From Streptacidiphilus albus JL83 (GTDB lineage: Bacteria > Actinomycetota > Actinomycetes > Streptomycetales > Streptomycetaceae), in assembly GCF_000744705.1 (NCBI RefSeq), contig NZ_JQML01000001.1:6148017-6212016 (forward strand): 64,000 bases of DNA, written 5' to 3'. The translations under genes and the position numbers were made by a program. The first letter of the stretch is position 1. The number at the start of each line of letters is the position of its first letter. Below the pieces are notes generated by a model that was not told the DNA's origin, did no database searches, and saw nothing but the letters and a program-made list of their open reading frames with translations. This document shows positions 9,601 through 17,532 of the stretch, piece after piece.

Positions 9601-10264
9601 CCGAGGCGGTGATGTTGCCGCCGGTACCCATGGCGAAGTCGCTCGCACGGCTGTTCTTCAGGGTGCCGAGGTTGCTCAGCACGGCCGTGATGTCGGCGCC
9701 GTGGCCGGGCAGGGCGTTCAGGTCGAGCGACTTGGCCAGGGTGATGAAGTGGGTGGCGACCGTGTTGGTCGTGTACTGCGCGGCCTGGATGCTGTCCGAG
9801 TCGCGCTCGCCGGTCGAGGTGATCTCGCCGGCCATGGCGTCGCGCTCGGTCTCCAGCGCGGTGGCCAGGTTGGTGGCGTCCTGGGCGACGGCGCCCAGCT
9901 GCGCGACCTTGGCCAGCGACTGCTCCGTCTGCAGCGAGCTCTGGATGCGCAGGCCACCGAGGATGCTGGCGGCGATGACCGGCAGGGTCAGCAGGGCGAT
10001 CAGCCGGGTGCGGATGCGCCAGTTGCTCAGGCCGTAGCGGCGCATGCCGCTGACCCGCTTCGGCGCGATCCGGCCTATTCGGCTGGGCTCGGCCTCTTCG
10101 GGCTTCTGACCTGCGCTGGGCTTCTGGCCTGCGGCTCCGGCCGACTCGCGGCCGGGCACGGCGGCTGGGCCGCCCGCCGACTGCTGTTGCTGCTGGCGAA
10201 TGGCTGCTTCGCGGTCCGCCGGGTCGCCCGGGCCGCCGCCACCCCTCTTGATACGTCCCTGCAC
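6614..10264 (-). CDS. cvnA: Conservon sensor-kinase-like protein CvnA (second conservon), Pro/Gln-rich tail
   Basis: A 1216-aa membrane sensor that begins with GTG at 10262-10264. A roughly 85-residue cytoplasmic head (Gln-rich) precedes TM1 at about 88-108. The extracytoplasmic NIT-like helical domain runs to about 390, TM2 is at about 391-415, then HAMP, the dimerisation-like [20 protein letters not shown] and HATPase_c with [20 protein letters not shown] near 608 and the DTGIGL box. From about 710 on is a 500-residue tail dominated by Pro and Gln, with [12 protein letters not shown] and [10 protein letters not shown] repeats. The last 45 residues ([20 protein letters not shown]) are conserved with the other CvnA, so they form a short C-terminal motif beyond the disordered tail, perhaps a partner docking site. 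Confidence 0.95.
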   Translation of the reverse strand: MQGRIKRGGGGPGDPADREAAIRQQQQQSAGGPAAVPGRESAGAAGQKPSAGQKPEEAEPSRIGRIAPKRVSGMRRYGLSNWRIRTRLIALLTLPVIAASILGGLRIQSSLQTEQSLAKVAQLGAVAQDATNLATALETERDAMAGEITSTGERDSDSIQAAQYTTNTVATHFITLAKSLDLNALPGHGADITAVLSNLGTLKNSRASDFAMGTGGNITASVSDYDNLIQQLLSLSQNLALASSNSELLSSARSLEIFSQWKESVSIVQAVISASLASGNVLETQDRLYAQTAFTNEAFLRTEFIALYNGDSANLIQSWTYNTNIKNANLFANAVLNATNGFKAYPDVLPSYSTWDDEAESQITSMTNDENYLLQNLINQVIDQRSQAQTDVILNSVLIALVLLVAILGAALVARSMVRTLNKLQFAAEDVADHQLPELVRTLSESDPQDVDTSVASIGIDTTDEIGHVARAFDQVHAQAVRLAAEQALLRGNINAMFTNLSRRSQGLIQRQLSMISELESREADPDQLASLFKLDHLATRMRRNGENLLVLAGEDPGRRWTRPVPLVDVLRAAASEVEQYERIELASVPTAEVAGRVVNDLVHLLAELLENATSFSSPQTRVRVTGHALPDGRVLVEIHDTGIGLSPEDLAEINERLANPPVVDVSVSRRMGLFVVGRLSLRHGIRIQLRPSDSGGTTALVMLPVDVTNTAERRGPGGGPGAGQMPGQMAGQGGPGQLPGQARQRPQGMAGLQGGPQRGAVPQGPGRAPLPAGPSGPVPGRPSLPGQPQQGLPGQPGQPGQPGQPQQGLPGQSGQPQQGLPSRRPNPTLPQGSTALTGQHQLPRRDQQQPAPQQQPQAPQPPQQAQPQAPQSQQQQSQSPQQLPGRPLPTRGQRPQPPMPAPAPAPVEETNLWAEQPQHGSPDSTAQFARPHFEEEPQRPVAPQRPVAPQPVAPQRPVAPQPVAPQPVAPQSAVPQPVVPQQPVPQPAAPLHQDPADHPLTRALPPAEADAARSPIFEAMESNWFRSGRADRMRAVQVYGDQAQGGPSGPQQGQQRQPQAPQQAGPQQPGSPQPGSPQAPQPTAASRPQEPQQRPLPQRGAPAGAGGSSASAAAPWRASSNDEVWRRAEQVREPSAGGVMPSGLPRRVPQANLVPGAAESTPDNGPQVSRSPEEVRGRLTNLRRGIQQGRQAGSPNPSQDRSQDNGPYGTNPQER

Positions 10265-10801
10265 TAGCGTCGCAACCTCTGGACCAGGCGTCCCTCCGCG
10301 TGGACGCGGACAGGACGGTGTCGAGTTTCGGGCGGGCGCGGGGTTGCCTGGGGCAACCCCTGATGAATGCCCGTGTGCCGCCGTGGAGTGCGCCCCGGCG
10401 CTGGCAGTAGCGCAGTGGAGGGGTGGCCTCCGGCGGTCCGTGGCATTTCAGCACAGTGCCGCATCAGCAACAAGGGGCGACTGGCTGTAGCGGCTACTGC
10501 TACTCCATGCGCGCGGAATCTCACTGTCGGTGTGCCGCGACCCCGGGAATAGTGCACCTTTCGGACACGCGGCCATTGTCCATGTCCGAACAAGGGTGAC
10601 AGGGCGTGATGATTTTGTCCGATATGAAGGATATGTCGATTTCACGGAGAAAGTGGCAATGTCGCAAATGTCGGAACTGTCGGTAGGATAAGTGACCAAA
10701 ATCACAGGAGTTTGGGTAGTGCTGAGTGTGGCTCCTGTGGAATGAGATCCTGGATGGGCAACCGAACACCCCGGTTTCTCTCCACGAGTGAGGTAGTCCG
10801 C
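10265..10801. other. Divergent gene-poor regulatory region upstream of the conservon
   Basis: 537 bp with no gene I can support. Positions 10600-10720 are notably A+T-rich for this genome and carry many TGTC[CG] half-repeats, plus an AGTGA-N6-TCAC dyad at 10691-10705. It probably contains promoters for the minus-strand conservon and for the plus-strand small gene at 10802. Antisense open frames here have no homology or ribosome-binding sites that I can recognise. Confidence 0.6.
10691..10705. promoter_or_regulatory. Candidate BldD-like operator (AGTGA-N6-TCAC)
   Basis: The sequence AGTGACCAAAATCAC forms an inverted repeat GTGA/TCAC with a 6-nt spacer. It resembles the described Streptomyces BldD half-sites (AGTGA ... 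TCACC). It lies about 430 bp upstream of cvnA and 100 bp upstream of the small gene at 10802. Assignment to BldD is an inference from motif shape alone. Confidence 0.35.
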
Positions 10802-10993
10802 GTGTCCACCAAGACGACGATGAGCTTCCGTCCGACGGCCAACCCCCGCCGGACGAAACTGGCCGGCCTGCCCGCCGAGCCCGGTCCCGCGCTGCGCGCC
10901 TCCGCCACGGAGCAGACTCCGCTGCCGCAGCGCACGGCCAATCCGCGCCGCACCAACCTCATGGTCGCCCCGGTCCGGGCCGACCAGGCCTGA
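10802..10993 (+). CDS. Small basic protein with an internal duplication, function unknown
   Basis: 63 aa, starting at GTG 10802 with GAGTGAGG 8 nt upstream. A longer in-frame extension to 10712 lacks a ribosome-binding site. It contains two copies of the same motif, TANPRRTKLAGLP at about residue 12 and TANPRRTNLMVAP at about residue 46, separated by an acidic linker. No signal peptide or membrane segment is visible. The stop runs straight into a 14-bp tandem hairpin repeat, and a perfect terminator hairpin follows. I do not recognise the family. The regular codon use and transcriptional isolation support a real gene. Confidence 0.6.
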   Translation: MSTKTTMSFRPTANPRRTKLAGLPAEPGPALRASATEQTPLPQRTANPRRTNLMVAPVRADQA

Positions 10994-11059
10994 CCGCCGC
11001 GGTCCGACCGCCGCGGTCCGACCGCCGCGGTCCGACCGCCACGGCCCGACCGCTGCGGA
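10992..11059. repeat. 14-bp tandem repeat of hairpin units
   Basis: Nearly five copies of GACCGCCGCGGTCC: three exact, then diverged ones. Each unit is itself an inverted repeat (GACCGC-C-GCGGTC), so the RNA could form a row of small hairpins. It begins within the stop codon of the 63-aa gene. Confidence 0.9.
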
Positions 11060-11079
11060 CGGCCGCACACGTACAGTCA

Positions 11080-11122
11080 CGCCGCAGGCCCTGCCGGGAG
11101 GAAACCGGCAGGGCCTGCGGCG
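11080..11122. terminator. Perfect 18-bp stem-loop terminator
   Basis: Arms at 11080-11097 and 11105-11122 are perfectly complementary (CGCCGCAGGCCCTGCCGG and its complement) around a 7-nt loop. There is no U-tract, which is usual in this genus. It isolates the small gene from the FAH-gltX operon. Confidence 0.75.
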
Positions 11123-11180
11123 CAGCTCCGGATAGGCTGGGCGGCGATCCATCCGCGAGTCCGAGGGGACACCAGTCACC

Positions 11181-11963
11181 GTGCGCATCGCCAGGTTTTC
11201 CAGTGAGGGGAACGTAACCTTCGGGGTCGTCGAGGGCGACGCCGCCCAACCGGAGACGCTGACCCTCCACGTCCTCTCCGGCCACCCCTTCGGCGAACTC
11301 CAGCCCACCGGCCAGGTGCTCCCGCTCTCGGAGGTGCGGCTGCTGCCGCCGATGCTGCCGAACAAGATCGTCGCCGTCGGCCGCAACTACGCCGCGCACG
11401 CCGCCGAGCTGGGCAACGAGGTCCCCGAGGTCCCGCTCACCTTCTTCAAGCCCTCCACCGCCGTCGTCGGCCCCACCGAGAACATCGCGTACCCGCCGTT
11501 CTCCTCCGACGTCCAGTACGAGGCCGAGCTGGCCGTCGTCATCGGCCGGATGTGCCGCGAGGTCCCGCACGCCCGGGTCGCCGAGGTGGTCTTCGGCTAC
11601 ACCTGCGCCAACGACGTGACCGCCCGCGACGTCCAGCAGCGCGAGGGCCAGTGGGCCCGGGCCAAGGGCTTCGACACCTCCTGCCCGCTCGGCCCCTGGA
11701 TCGAGACCGACCTCGACCCCGCCGACCTGGCGATCACCTGCACGGTCAACGGCGAACTGCGCCAGGCCGGCCGCACCTCGCAGATGGTGCACTCGGTCGC
11801 GGACCTGATCGTGCACATCTCCGAGGCCATGACGCTGCTCCCGGGCGACGTCATCCTCACCGGCACCCCCGCGGGCGTCGGACCCCTGAGCATCGGCGAC
11901 GAGGTCGCCGTCTCCGTCGAAGGCATCGGCACTCTCACGAATCGAGTGGTCAAGCGTGGCTGA
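11181..11963 (+). CDS. Fumarylacetoacetate hydrolase (FAH) family protein
   Basis: A 260-aa cytosolic enzyme of the FAH superfamily, which cleaves C-C bonds or isomerises/decarboxylates keto acids. GTG start with AGGGGA upstream. It has a short N-terminal domain (1-60) and then the FAH catalytic fold. Visible motifs are [24 protein letters not shown], the metal-ligand segment EAELAVVIG and NDVTARDVQ, and near the end [17 protein letters not shown]. The 3' end overlaps gltX by 8 bp, so the two are translationally coupled. The real substrate cannot be read from sequence; family members include oxaloacetate decarboxylases and 2-hydroxyhepta-2,4-diene-1,7-dioate isomerases. Confidence 0.9.
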   Translation: MRIARFSSEGNVTFGVVEGDAAQPETLTLHVLSGHPFGELQPTGQVLPLSEVRLLPPMLPNKIVAVGRNYAAHAAELGNEVPEVPLTFFKPSTAVVGPTENIAYPPFSSDVQYEAELAVVIGRMCREVPHARVAEVVFGYTCANDVTARDVQQREGQWARAKGFDTSCPLGPWIETDLDPADLAITCTVNGELRQAGRTSQMVHSVADLIVHISEAMTLLPGDVILTGTPAGVGPLSIGDEVAVSVEGIGTLTNRVVKRG

Positions 11964-13473
11964 CACCGGACCCGCACCCGAGCTCGACCCGGCCGTCCGG
12001 GTCCGCTTCTGTCCCTCCCCGACCGGGAACCCGCACGTCGGCCTGGTCCGCACCGCCCTCTTCAACTGGGCCTTCGCCCGGCACAACGGCGGCAAGCTGG
12101 TCTTCCGGATCGAGGACACCGACGCGGCCCGCGACTCCGAGGAGTCCTACCAGCAGCTGCTGGAGGCCATGCGCTGGCTGGGCTTCGACTGGGACGAGGG
12201 CCCCGAGGTCGGCGGGCCGGACGCGCCCTACCGGCAGTCGCAGCGGATGGACACCTACGCCGACGTCGCCGCCAAGCTGCTCGCGGCCGGCCACGCCTAC
12301 CACTGCTACTGCTCCACCGAGGAGCTCGACGCCCGCCGCGACGCCGCCCGCGCGGCCGGTCGGCCCTCCGGCTACGACGGCCACTGCCGCGAGCTGACGG
12401 CCGAGCAGGTCGCGGCGTACCGGGCCGAGGGCCGGCAGCCGATCGTCCGCTTCCGGATGCCGGACGAGCCGATCACCTTCGACGACCTGGTCCGCGGCGA
12501 GCTCACCTTCACCCCGGAGAACGTGCCCGACTACGGCATCGTCCGGGCCAACGGCGCCCCGCTCTACACCCTGGTCAACCCGGTCGACGACGCGCTGATG
12601 CGGATCACCCACGTGCTGCGCGGCGAGGACCTGCTCTCCTCGACCCCGCGTCAGATCGCGCTCTACCGGGCGCTGGCCGACATCGGCGTCTCCGACGGCA
12701 CGGTCCCGCACTTCGGCCACCTCCCCTATGTCATGGGCGAGGGCAACAAGAAGCTGTCCAAGCGCGACCCGCAGGCCTCGCTCAACCTCTACCGCGAGCG
12801 CGGCTTCCTGCCCGAGGGCCTGCTCAACTACCTGGCACTGCTGGGCTGGTCGCTGGCCGAGGACCGGGACCGGTTCTCGATGGCGGAGATGGTCGCCGCC
12901 TTCGACATCGCCAAGGTCAACGCCAACCCGGCGCGGTTCGACCTGAAGAAGGCCGAGGCGATCAACGCGGAGCACCTGCGCGCACTCGCCCCGGCCGAGT
13001 TCGTCCGCCGACTGGTGCCCTACCTGGTCGCCTCGGGCCACTTCGCGGCCGAGGGGCCGACCGACGCCCAGCTCGACCTGCTGATCGCCGCCGCGCCGCT
13101 GACCCAGGAGCGGATGGTCGTCCTCAGCGAGATCTCCGGGATGCTCGGCTTCCTCTTCGTCGCGCCCGAGGACTTCGCCCTCGACCCGGCCGACGCGGAG
13201 AAGGTGCTCACCGCCGACGCCCGCCCGGTGCTGGCGGCCAGCATCGCCGCGCTGGAGGCGCTGGAGGGCTTCGACCCGGACGACATCCAGGCGGCGCTGC
13301 GCGCGGCCCTGGTCGACGGGCTCGGCATCAAGCCCAAGTTCGCCTTCACCCCGCTCCGGGTCGCCGTCACCGGCCGCCGGGTCTCCCCGCCGCTGTTCGA
13401 GTCGATGGAGCTGCTCGGCCGCGACGAGACCCTCCGCCGGCTGAACGCGGCGCTGGCCCGGACCGAGAGCTGA
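11956..13473 (+). CDS. gltX: Glutamate--tRNA ligase
   Basis: A 505-aa class I aminoacyl-tRNA synthetase that charges tRNA-Glu. In organisms that use the transamidation route it also mischarges tRNA-Gln. The GTG start overlaps the FAH gene. The HIGH-type motif is SPTGNPHVG near residue 17 and the KMSKS-type motif is KLSKRDPQ near 270. The anticodon-binding helical domain fills the C-terminal third. Length is normal for the family. The gene lies directly upstream of the cluster that encodes its own substrates, three tRNA-Glu and two tRNA-Gln. Confidence 0.97.
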   Translation: MADTGPAPELDPAVRVRFCPSPTGNPHVGLVRTALFNWAFARHNGGKLVFRIEDTDAARDSEESYQQLLEAMRWLGFDWDEGPEVGGPDAPYRQSQRMDTYADVAAKLLAAGHAYHCYCSTEELDARRDAARAAGRPSGYDGHCRELTAEQVAAYRAEGRQPIVRFRMPDEPITFDDLVRGELTFTPENVPDYGIVRANGAPLYTLVNPVDDALMRITHVLRGEDLLSSTPRQIALYRALADIGVSDGTVPHFGHLPYVMGEGNKKLSKRDPQASLNLYRERGFLPEGLLNYLALLGWSLAEDRDRFSMAEMVAAFDIAKVNANPARFDLKKAEAINAEHLRALAPAEFVRRLVPYLVASGHFAAEGPTDAQLDLLIAAAPLTQERMVVLSEISGMLGFLFVAPEDFALDPADAEKVLTADARPVLAASIAALEALEGFDPDDIQAALRAALVDGLGIKPKFAFTPLRVAVTGRRVSPPLFESMELLGRDETLRRLNAALARTES

Positions 13474-13479
13474 ACCCGG

Positions 13480-14235
13480 GTGCACCAGGCCTCCGAGGCG
13501 CTCCGGACCGGTGTCCTCTGGGACATCGACGACACGCTGGTCGACTACGGCTCCGCGGAGCGGGCCGGGGTCCTGGAGCACCTGGCGGCCGAGGGCCTGC
13601 TCGGTGAGTTCGACTCGCCGGAGCAGGCCCTCGGCCGTTGGCGGCAGCTCATGGAGCTGATGTACGAGCGCTTCCTGGCCGGTGAGCTGGGCTTCCAGCA
13701 GCAGCGCCGGGAACGGGTCCGGCTGCTGCTGGTGGAGCTCGGCCGTCCGCCGCTCGACGACGCGGACGCCGACGCCTGGTTCGCCGGGTACTCCCGCCGG
13801 GCCGAGCGGCACTGGCGGCTCTTCCAGGACGTGCTGCCGGCCCTGGACGCACTCGCCGACGGCTACGCGCACGGCCTGCTGTCCAACTCCAGCGGCCCCC
13901 ACCAGCGGCGAAAGCTCGCCAGGCTGGGGGTGGACGGCCGCTTCGCGACGCTGGTCTGCTCCGACGACATCGGCCACGCCAAGCCGGCCCCGGAGGCGTT
14001 CCTGGCCGGCTGCGCCGCCCTCGGCCTGCCGCCGGAGCGGGTGGCCTACGTCGGAGACCGGCTGACCACCGACGCCCTGGGCGCGCTCGGGGCCGGCCTG
14101 CATCCGGTCTGGCTGGACCGCTCCGGCGCCGCCCAGGTCGCCGCCCCCTCCGGAGTTCACCGCATCGTCACCCTGGCTGACCTGCCAGGAGTGCTGGAGG
14201 TAATCGATTTTGGAGCGATGCCCAGGATCGGGTAG
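13480..14235 (+). CDS. HAD-superfamily hydrolase
   Basis: A 251-aa phosphatase-like protein, 6 bp after gltX. GTG start. HAD motif I is WDIDDTLVDYG (DxDxT), motif II LLSNSSGPHQ, motif III the Lys in KPAPEAF and motif IV VGDRLTTDALGA. The alpha-helical cap lies between motif I and II (C1 type). The substrate is unknown. The 3' end contains the probable promoter of the tRNA cluster. The gene is co-directional with gltX and probably read through from it. Confidence 0.88.
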   Translation: MHQASEALRTGVLWDIDDTLVDYGSAERAGVLEHLAAEGLLGEFDSPEQALGRWRQLMELMYERFLAGELGFQQQRRERVRLLLVELGRPPLDDADADAWFAGYSRRAERHWRLFQDVLPALDALADGYAHGLLSNSSGPHQRRKLARLGVDGRFATLVCSDDIGHAKPAPEAFLAGCAALGLPPERVAYVGDRLTTDALGALGAGLHPVWLDRSGAAQVAAPSGVHRIVTLADLPGVLEVIDFGAMPRIG

Positions 14236-14238
14236 TGT
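14210..14238 (+). promoter_or_regulatory. Candidate promoter of the tRNA cluster
   Basis: TTGGAG at 14210-14215 and TAGTGT at 14233-14238, 17 bp apart, fit the vegetative Streptomyces consensus. It sits about 70 bp before the first tRNA-Gln, inside the end of the HAD gene. The same GGTAGTGTTCT block recurs at 14920-14930 before the second tRNA-Gln. Confidence 0.55.
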
Positions 14239-14310
14239 TCTTCTTGTTGCGCCGCCCGGGAGGGACGGGGAAGACCGGAAGGTCCTCACCAAGATCACCT
14301 GGACAGCCAA

Positions 14311-14382
14311 TGGGGTATGGTGTAATTGGCAGCACGAGTGATTCTGGTTCATTTAGTCTAGGTTCGAGTCCTGGTACCCCAG
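14311..14382 (+). tRNA. tRNA-Gln (CTG), copy 1
   Basis: A 72-nt cloverleaf with acceptor stem TGGGGTA/TACCCCA and discriminator G. The anticodon stem AGTGA/TCATT closes the loop TTCTGGT with anticodon CTG. The T-arm is GGTTCGAGTCC. CCA is not encoded (followed by CGT). The sequence is identical to copy 2. Confidence 0.96.
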
Positions 14383-14431
14383 CGTAGGTCCTCGCCAGAA
14401 CGAGGCTTGCAAATGCAGTAAGAGTTTTCCC

Positions 14432-14504
14432 GCCCCCGTTGTGTAGCGGCCTAGCACGCTGCCCTCTCACGGCAGTAGCGCCGGTTCGAATCCGGTCGGG
14501 GGTA
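14432..14504 (+). tRNA. tRNA-Glu (CTC), copy 1
   Basis: 73 nt. Acceptor stem GCCCCCG/CGGGGGT (ending in a G-U pair), anticodon CTC in the loop CCCTCTCAC, T-arm CCGGTTCGAATCCGG, discriminator A. CCA is not encoded. Confidence 0.96.
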
Positions 14505-14530
14505 CGCAGTACCAGCACCGAAGAGATCAA

Positions 14531-14603
14531 GCCCCCGTTGTGTAGCGGCCTAGCACGCTGCCCTCTCACGGCAGTAGCGCCGGTTCGAATCCGGTCGGGG
14601 GTA
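14531..14603 (+). tRNA. tRNA-Glu (CTC), copy 2
   Basis: Identical in sequence to the copies at 14432 and 14671. Here the genomic base after the discriminator starts CCAG, so CCA is encoded by chance or design. Confidence 0.96.
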
Positions 14604-14670
14604 CCAGATCCTCCACCCTCTCCATCGGAACGAGCAATTCTCCGAGGCGAAGAGCAGGATCACTAAGTTT

Positions 14671-14743
14671 GCCCCCGTTGTGTAGCGGCCTAGCACGCTG
14701 CCCTCTCACGGCAGTAGCGCCGGTTCGAATCCGGTCGGGGGTA
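14671..14743 (+). tRNA. tRNA-Glu (CTC), copy 3
   Basis: Third identical tRNA-Glu with anticodon CTC. CCA is not encoded (CTC follows). Confidence 0.96.
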
Positions 14744-14969
14744 CTCCGCAGAATCGCATTTCCTCACCCAGGCTTCCGGTGTCTTCCGGGAGCCTGCTGT
14801 GTTTTGGGGCGCGGAACTGACGGGGCACGGAACTGCCGGGAGTGCGCGGCGTCCGGTCGCTCGCGCCGGGCGGTCGCGGTCCGCGAACGCCGGGCTGGTC
14901 AAGCAGCGCCCGCCGGTCAGGTAGTGTTCTCCTCGCACCGTTTCGCCGGGGGACCGGCGTGATGTGCAT

Positions 14970-15041
14970 TGGGGTATGGTGTAATTGGCAGCACGAGTGA
15001 TTCTGGTTCATTTAGTCTAGGTTCGAGTCCTGGTACCCCAG
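14970..15041 (+). tRNA. tRNA-Gln (CTG), copy 2
   Basis: Same 72-nt sequence as copy 1, here followed directly by an encoded CCA at 15042-15044. A TAGTGT box at 14922-14927 suggests it may have its own promoter. A terminator follows at 15063. Confidence 0.96.
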
Positions 15042-15062
15042 CCAGCAGGCGCAGCAGATTCG

Positions 15063-15090
15063 AAGGCCCGCAAGGGCCTTTTCGTGTTTT
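15063..15090 (+). terminator. Rho-independent terminator of the tRNA cluster
   Basis: Stem AAGGCCC/GGGCCTT with GCAA loop (15063-15080) and a U-rich tail TTCGTGTTTT. It is one of the few classical terminators with a T-tract in this window. Confidence 0.85.
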
Positions 15091-15108
15091 GAGAGGCCGG
15101 CAGTACGC

Positions 15109-15870
15109 ATGGCTAAGCCCAAGAAGGTCGCACGTCCCCCTCTGCTGGCGCTCCGTGAGGTCAGCCGGCGCTACGGCGGCCGGATGGCGCTGCAGCCGAT
15201 GAACCTGAACATCGCCCCGGGCGAGTGCGTCGCGCTGGTCGGCCACAACGGTTCCGGGAAGTCCACCCTGCTGCGGCTGGCGGCCGGCCGGGACACCCCC
15301 ACCAGCGGCACGGTCAAGCTCGACGGCGAGCCCGTGGACGAGAACGACCCGCGGGTGCGGGCCAGGCTCGCGGTGGTGGGCGATGTCTCCGCCTGCTACC
15401 CCGACCTGACCGTCCGCGAGCACCTGGCCCTGGTCGCCGTCGCCCACGGCGTCGACGAACCGCTGACCTGGGTCGACCGGGCCCTGGCCGACCGGGGCCT
15501 GGCCGAGCACGCCGAGGCGCTGCCCGACTCGCTCTCCTCCGGCCAGCTCCAGTCGCTGCTGCTGGCCGCCGCCCTGGTGCGCCCGCGCGACCTGCTGATC
15601 CTCGACGAGCCCGAGCAGCGGCTCGACCCCGGCGCCCGGCAGCGGCTCGCCGACCTGCTGAAGGCCGAACTCGCCGACGGCGTCGCGGTCCTGCTCGCCA
15701 CCCACCACCCCGACCTGGCGTTCACGGTCGCCGACCGGGTCGTGCTGCTGGAGGACGGCGCGGTGCTCGCCCAGGGCGCTCCGCAGGCGGTCCTGCCGAC
15801 CGCCTTCCCCGGCAGCGCCGCACCCGGCAGCACCACGTCGGGCAGCACCACGTCGGGCAGCGCCCGATGA
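15109..15870 (+). CDS. ABC transporter ATP-binding protein
   Basis: A 253-aa ATPase of an ABC export-type system. Walker A is GHNGSGKST near residue 44. The signature LSSGQLQSL is degenerate relative to LSGGQ, Walker B LLILDEP follows, then the H-loop THHPDLAF. The C-terminus is a short Gly/Ser/Thr repeat (GSTTSGSTTSG) encoded by a 15-bp tandem repeat. It overlaps the permease start by 4 bp (ATGA), so the two form one transporter. The substrate is unknown. Confidence 0.9.
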   Translation: MAKPKKVARPPLLALREVSRRYGGRMALQPMNLNIAPGECVALVGHNGSGKSTLLRLAAGRDTPTSGTVKLDGEPVDENDPRVRARLAVVGDVSACYPDLTVREHLALVAVAHGVDEPLTWVDRALADRGLAEHAEALPDSLSSGQLQSLLLAAALVRPRDLLILDEPEQRLDPGARQRLADLLKAELADGVAVLLATHHPDLAFTVADRVVLLEDGAVLAQGAPQAVLPTAFPGSAAPGSTTSGSTTSGSAR

Positions 15871-17519
15871 GCGACGCCGAGGCCGAGACCGAGGCCGAGA
15901 GCGCCGTCGAGTTCGGCGACTGGACCGACGAGACGCTGACCCTGCTGCGCGCGCTGCGCGCCCCGCACCGGCGGTCGCGGGCCGGCCAGATCGGCTACAC
16001 CGTCTACTGCTTCGTGATGATCGGGCTGACCTGGGGCGGCCTCTTCTCGCTCGGACTGTTCACCAACGCCTCGATGGGCGCCAACTACACCGCCGACGGC
16101 CCCCGGCTGCTCGCCGCCCTGCCCTCGGCCGTCTGCGCGCTGAGCCTCGGCCTGATCCTGGTGGTGTCCAGGGACGCGCTCTGGCGCGGCCCCGTGGTCG
16201 CCCCGCGCGCCACCGTCGACTGGCTGCTGATGCAGCCGGTCCGGCCCGCGCCGCTGCTGCGGCCCTGGTTCTGGGTGTCCGCCGTGATCGCCGTGGTTCC
16301 GGGCGTGGTCGCGGCCGTCGGCGCCTCGGTGGCGGTCGCGCTCACCGACAGGGTGCACTTTCTCTCCGCCCTCGGCTGGGCGCTGATCGGCGGCATCTGT
16401 GTGCCGCTGATCGCCACCGCCTGCGGGGTCGCCGTCGAGCGCTCCCCCCGGGTCGCCCGCTACCTGCGCCGGGCCTCCCCGGTGCTGGCGCTGCTGGTGC
16501 TGCTGCTGGCCGCGCAGAGCGTGCTGGCCGTGATGGGCCACCGGGCCACCGGCCTGGAGCGGGCCGAACTCTGGTCCGGGCCCTGGGGCTGGGGCGGACT
16601 GGCGGGCCTCAGCCCGACCACCGCCGCGCTCCCCGGCGGCTGGATCGCCGCCGTGCTGCTGGTGGTGGTGACACTGGCGGCCGTGGCCGCCGCCCACTGG
16701 GCGGCCGGCTCGGTCCCGCTGGGCAGCCTCCGGCTGCGGGCCAGGACCGCGGCCGGGGTCGCCGCCGCGCTCCGTACCGCCGAACTCCGCTCCGCCCGGA
16801 TGGTGCTGTCCCAGGCCGAGCAGAAGGGCCGCAAGGTCCGGCTGCGGATCCCGCCGCCGCAGCGGCCCTGGCTGATCGTCCCCTGGCGCGACCTGACCGC
16901 GCTGCTGCGCGCCCCCTCGCGGTTCGGCCGCGCGGTGCTCTTCGCCGCGCCCGCGCTGCTGCTGGCCACCCCGGCCGCCAATGCCCGCGGCGCGGACCGG
17001 GTGCTGCTGACCGCGCTCGCGGTCGCGCTGGCCTACCTCGGCGTGGCGCAGCTCGCCGAGCCGGTCCGGGTGGAGGCCGACGACCCGCGCCGTGCGGGCT
17101 GGTCGCCCTACCCGTACGCCAAGCTGATGCTGCGCCACGGCGCGGTGCCGCTGATCGCCTCGGTGCTGCTGCTGGCCGCCGGCGCGGCGGTCGCGTCCGC
17201 GCTGGGCGCGTCCGCCGCGGTCTGGCTGGCCCCGGCGGCGGCGCTGCCGCTGACCGGCGCGGCCATGGTCAACGCCTGCCGCGGGCCCTCCCGGCAGGAA
17301 CTCATGTACACCCCGCAGGGGGCCGGCGGCATCGGTCCTTTCCTCTTCCTCGCCTGGTACGCGGCCGGACCGCTGACCACCGTCCCGGCACTGGCCTTCG
17401 CGCTGGACACGAAGGCGCCGGAGGCGGTGCTGTGGTGCCTGGTGATCGCAGGTGTGCTCGGATACTGGACCTACCAGCGGGCGCTGAAGCTCTCCGGACG
17501 GCACCGCCCGAAGGACTGA
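15867..17519 (+). CDS. ABC transporter permease, polytopic membrane protein
   Basis: 550 aa, starting at ATG 15867 inside the stop of the ATPase gene; an upstream in-frame extension only reads the ATPase gene out of frame. About 12 hydrophobic segments are visible. A cytoplasmic N-terminus (acidic, ending LLRALRAPHRRSR) leads into the first segment near residue 50, and a long cytoplasmic loop near 300-340 is rich in Arg and Lys. No known enzyme motif is present. It is probably the membrane half of the exporter. Confidence 0.85.
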   Translation: MSDAEAETEAESAVEFGDWTDETLTLLRALRAPHRRSRAGQIGYTVYCFVMIGLTWGGLFSLGLFTNASMGANYTADGPRLLAALPSAVCALSLGLILVVSRDALWRGPVVAPRATVDWLLMQPVRPAPLLRPWFWVSAVIAVVPGVVAAVGASVAVALTDRVHFLSALGWALIGGICVPLIATACGVAVERSPRVARYLRRASPVLALLVLLLAAQSVLAVMGHRATGLERAELWSGPWGWGGLAGLSPTTAALPGGWIAAVLLVVVTLAAVAAAHWAAGSVPLGSLRLRARTAAGVAAALRTAELRSARMVLSQAEQKGRKVRLRIPPPQRPWLIVPWRDLTALLRAPSRFGRAVLFAAPALLLATPAANARGADRVLLTALAVALAYLGVAQLAEPVRVEADDPRRAGWSPYPYAKLMLRHGAVPLIASVLLLAAGAAVASALGASAAVWLAPAAALPLTGAAMVNACRGPSRQELMYTPQGAGGIGPFLFLAWYAAGPLTTVPALAFALDTKAPEAVLWCLVIAGVLGYWTYQRALKLSGRHRPKD

Positions 17520-17532
17520 GCGCGACGCACCG

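Noticed and set aside
6584..10267. 1227-codon open frame on the plus strand
   Set aside because: Antisense to the second cvnA with the same artefact composition.
10521..10769. 82-codon open frame on the minus strand in the conservon upstream region
   Set aside because: No ribosome-binding site; composition follows local A+T-rich spacer with no codon bias.
10992..11059. Short CRISPR-like array
   Set aside because: Units are contiguous with no spacers and each is a palindrome, so it is a simple tandem repeat.
14311..15041. Integrated element bounded by tRNA-Gln direct repeats
   Set aside because: The DNA between them carries only tRNA-Glu genes, with no integrase or accessory gene.
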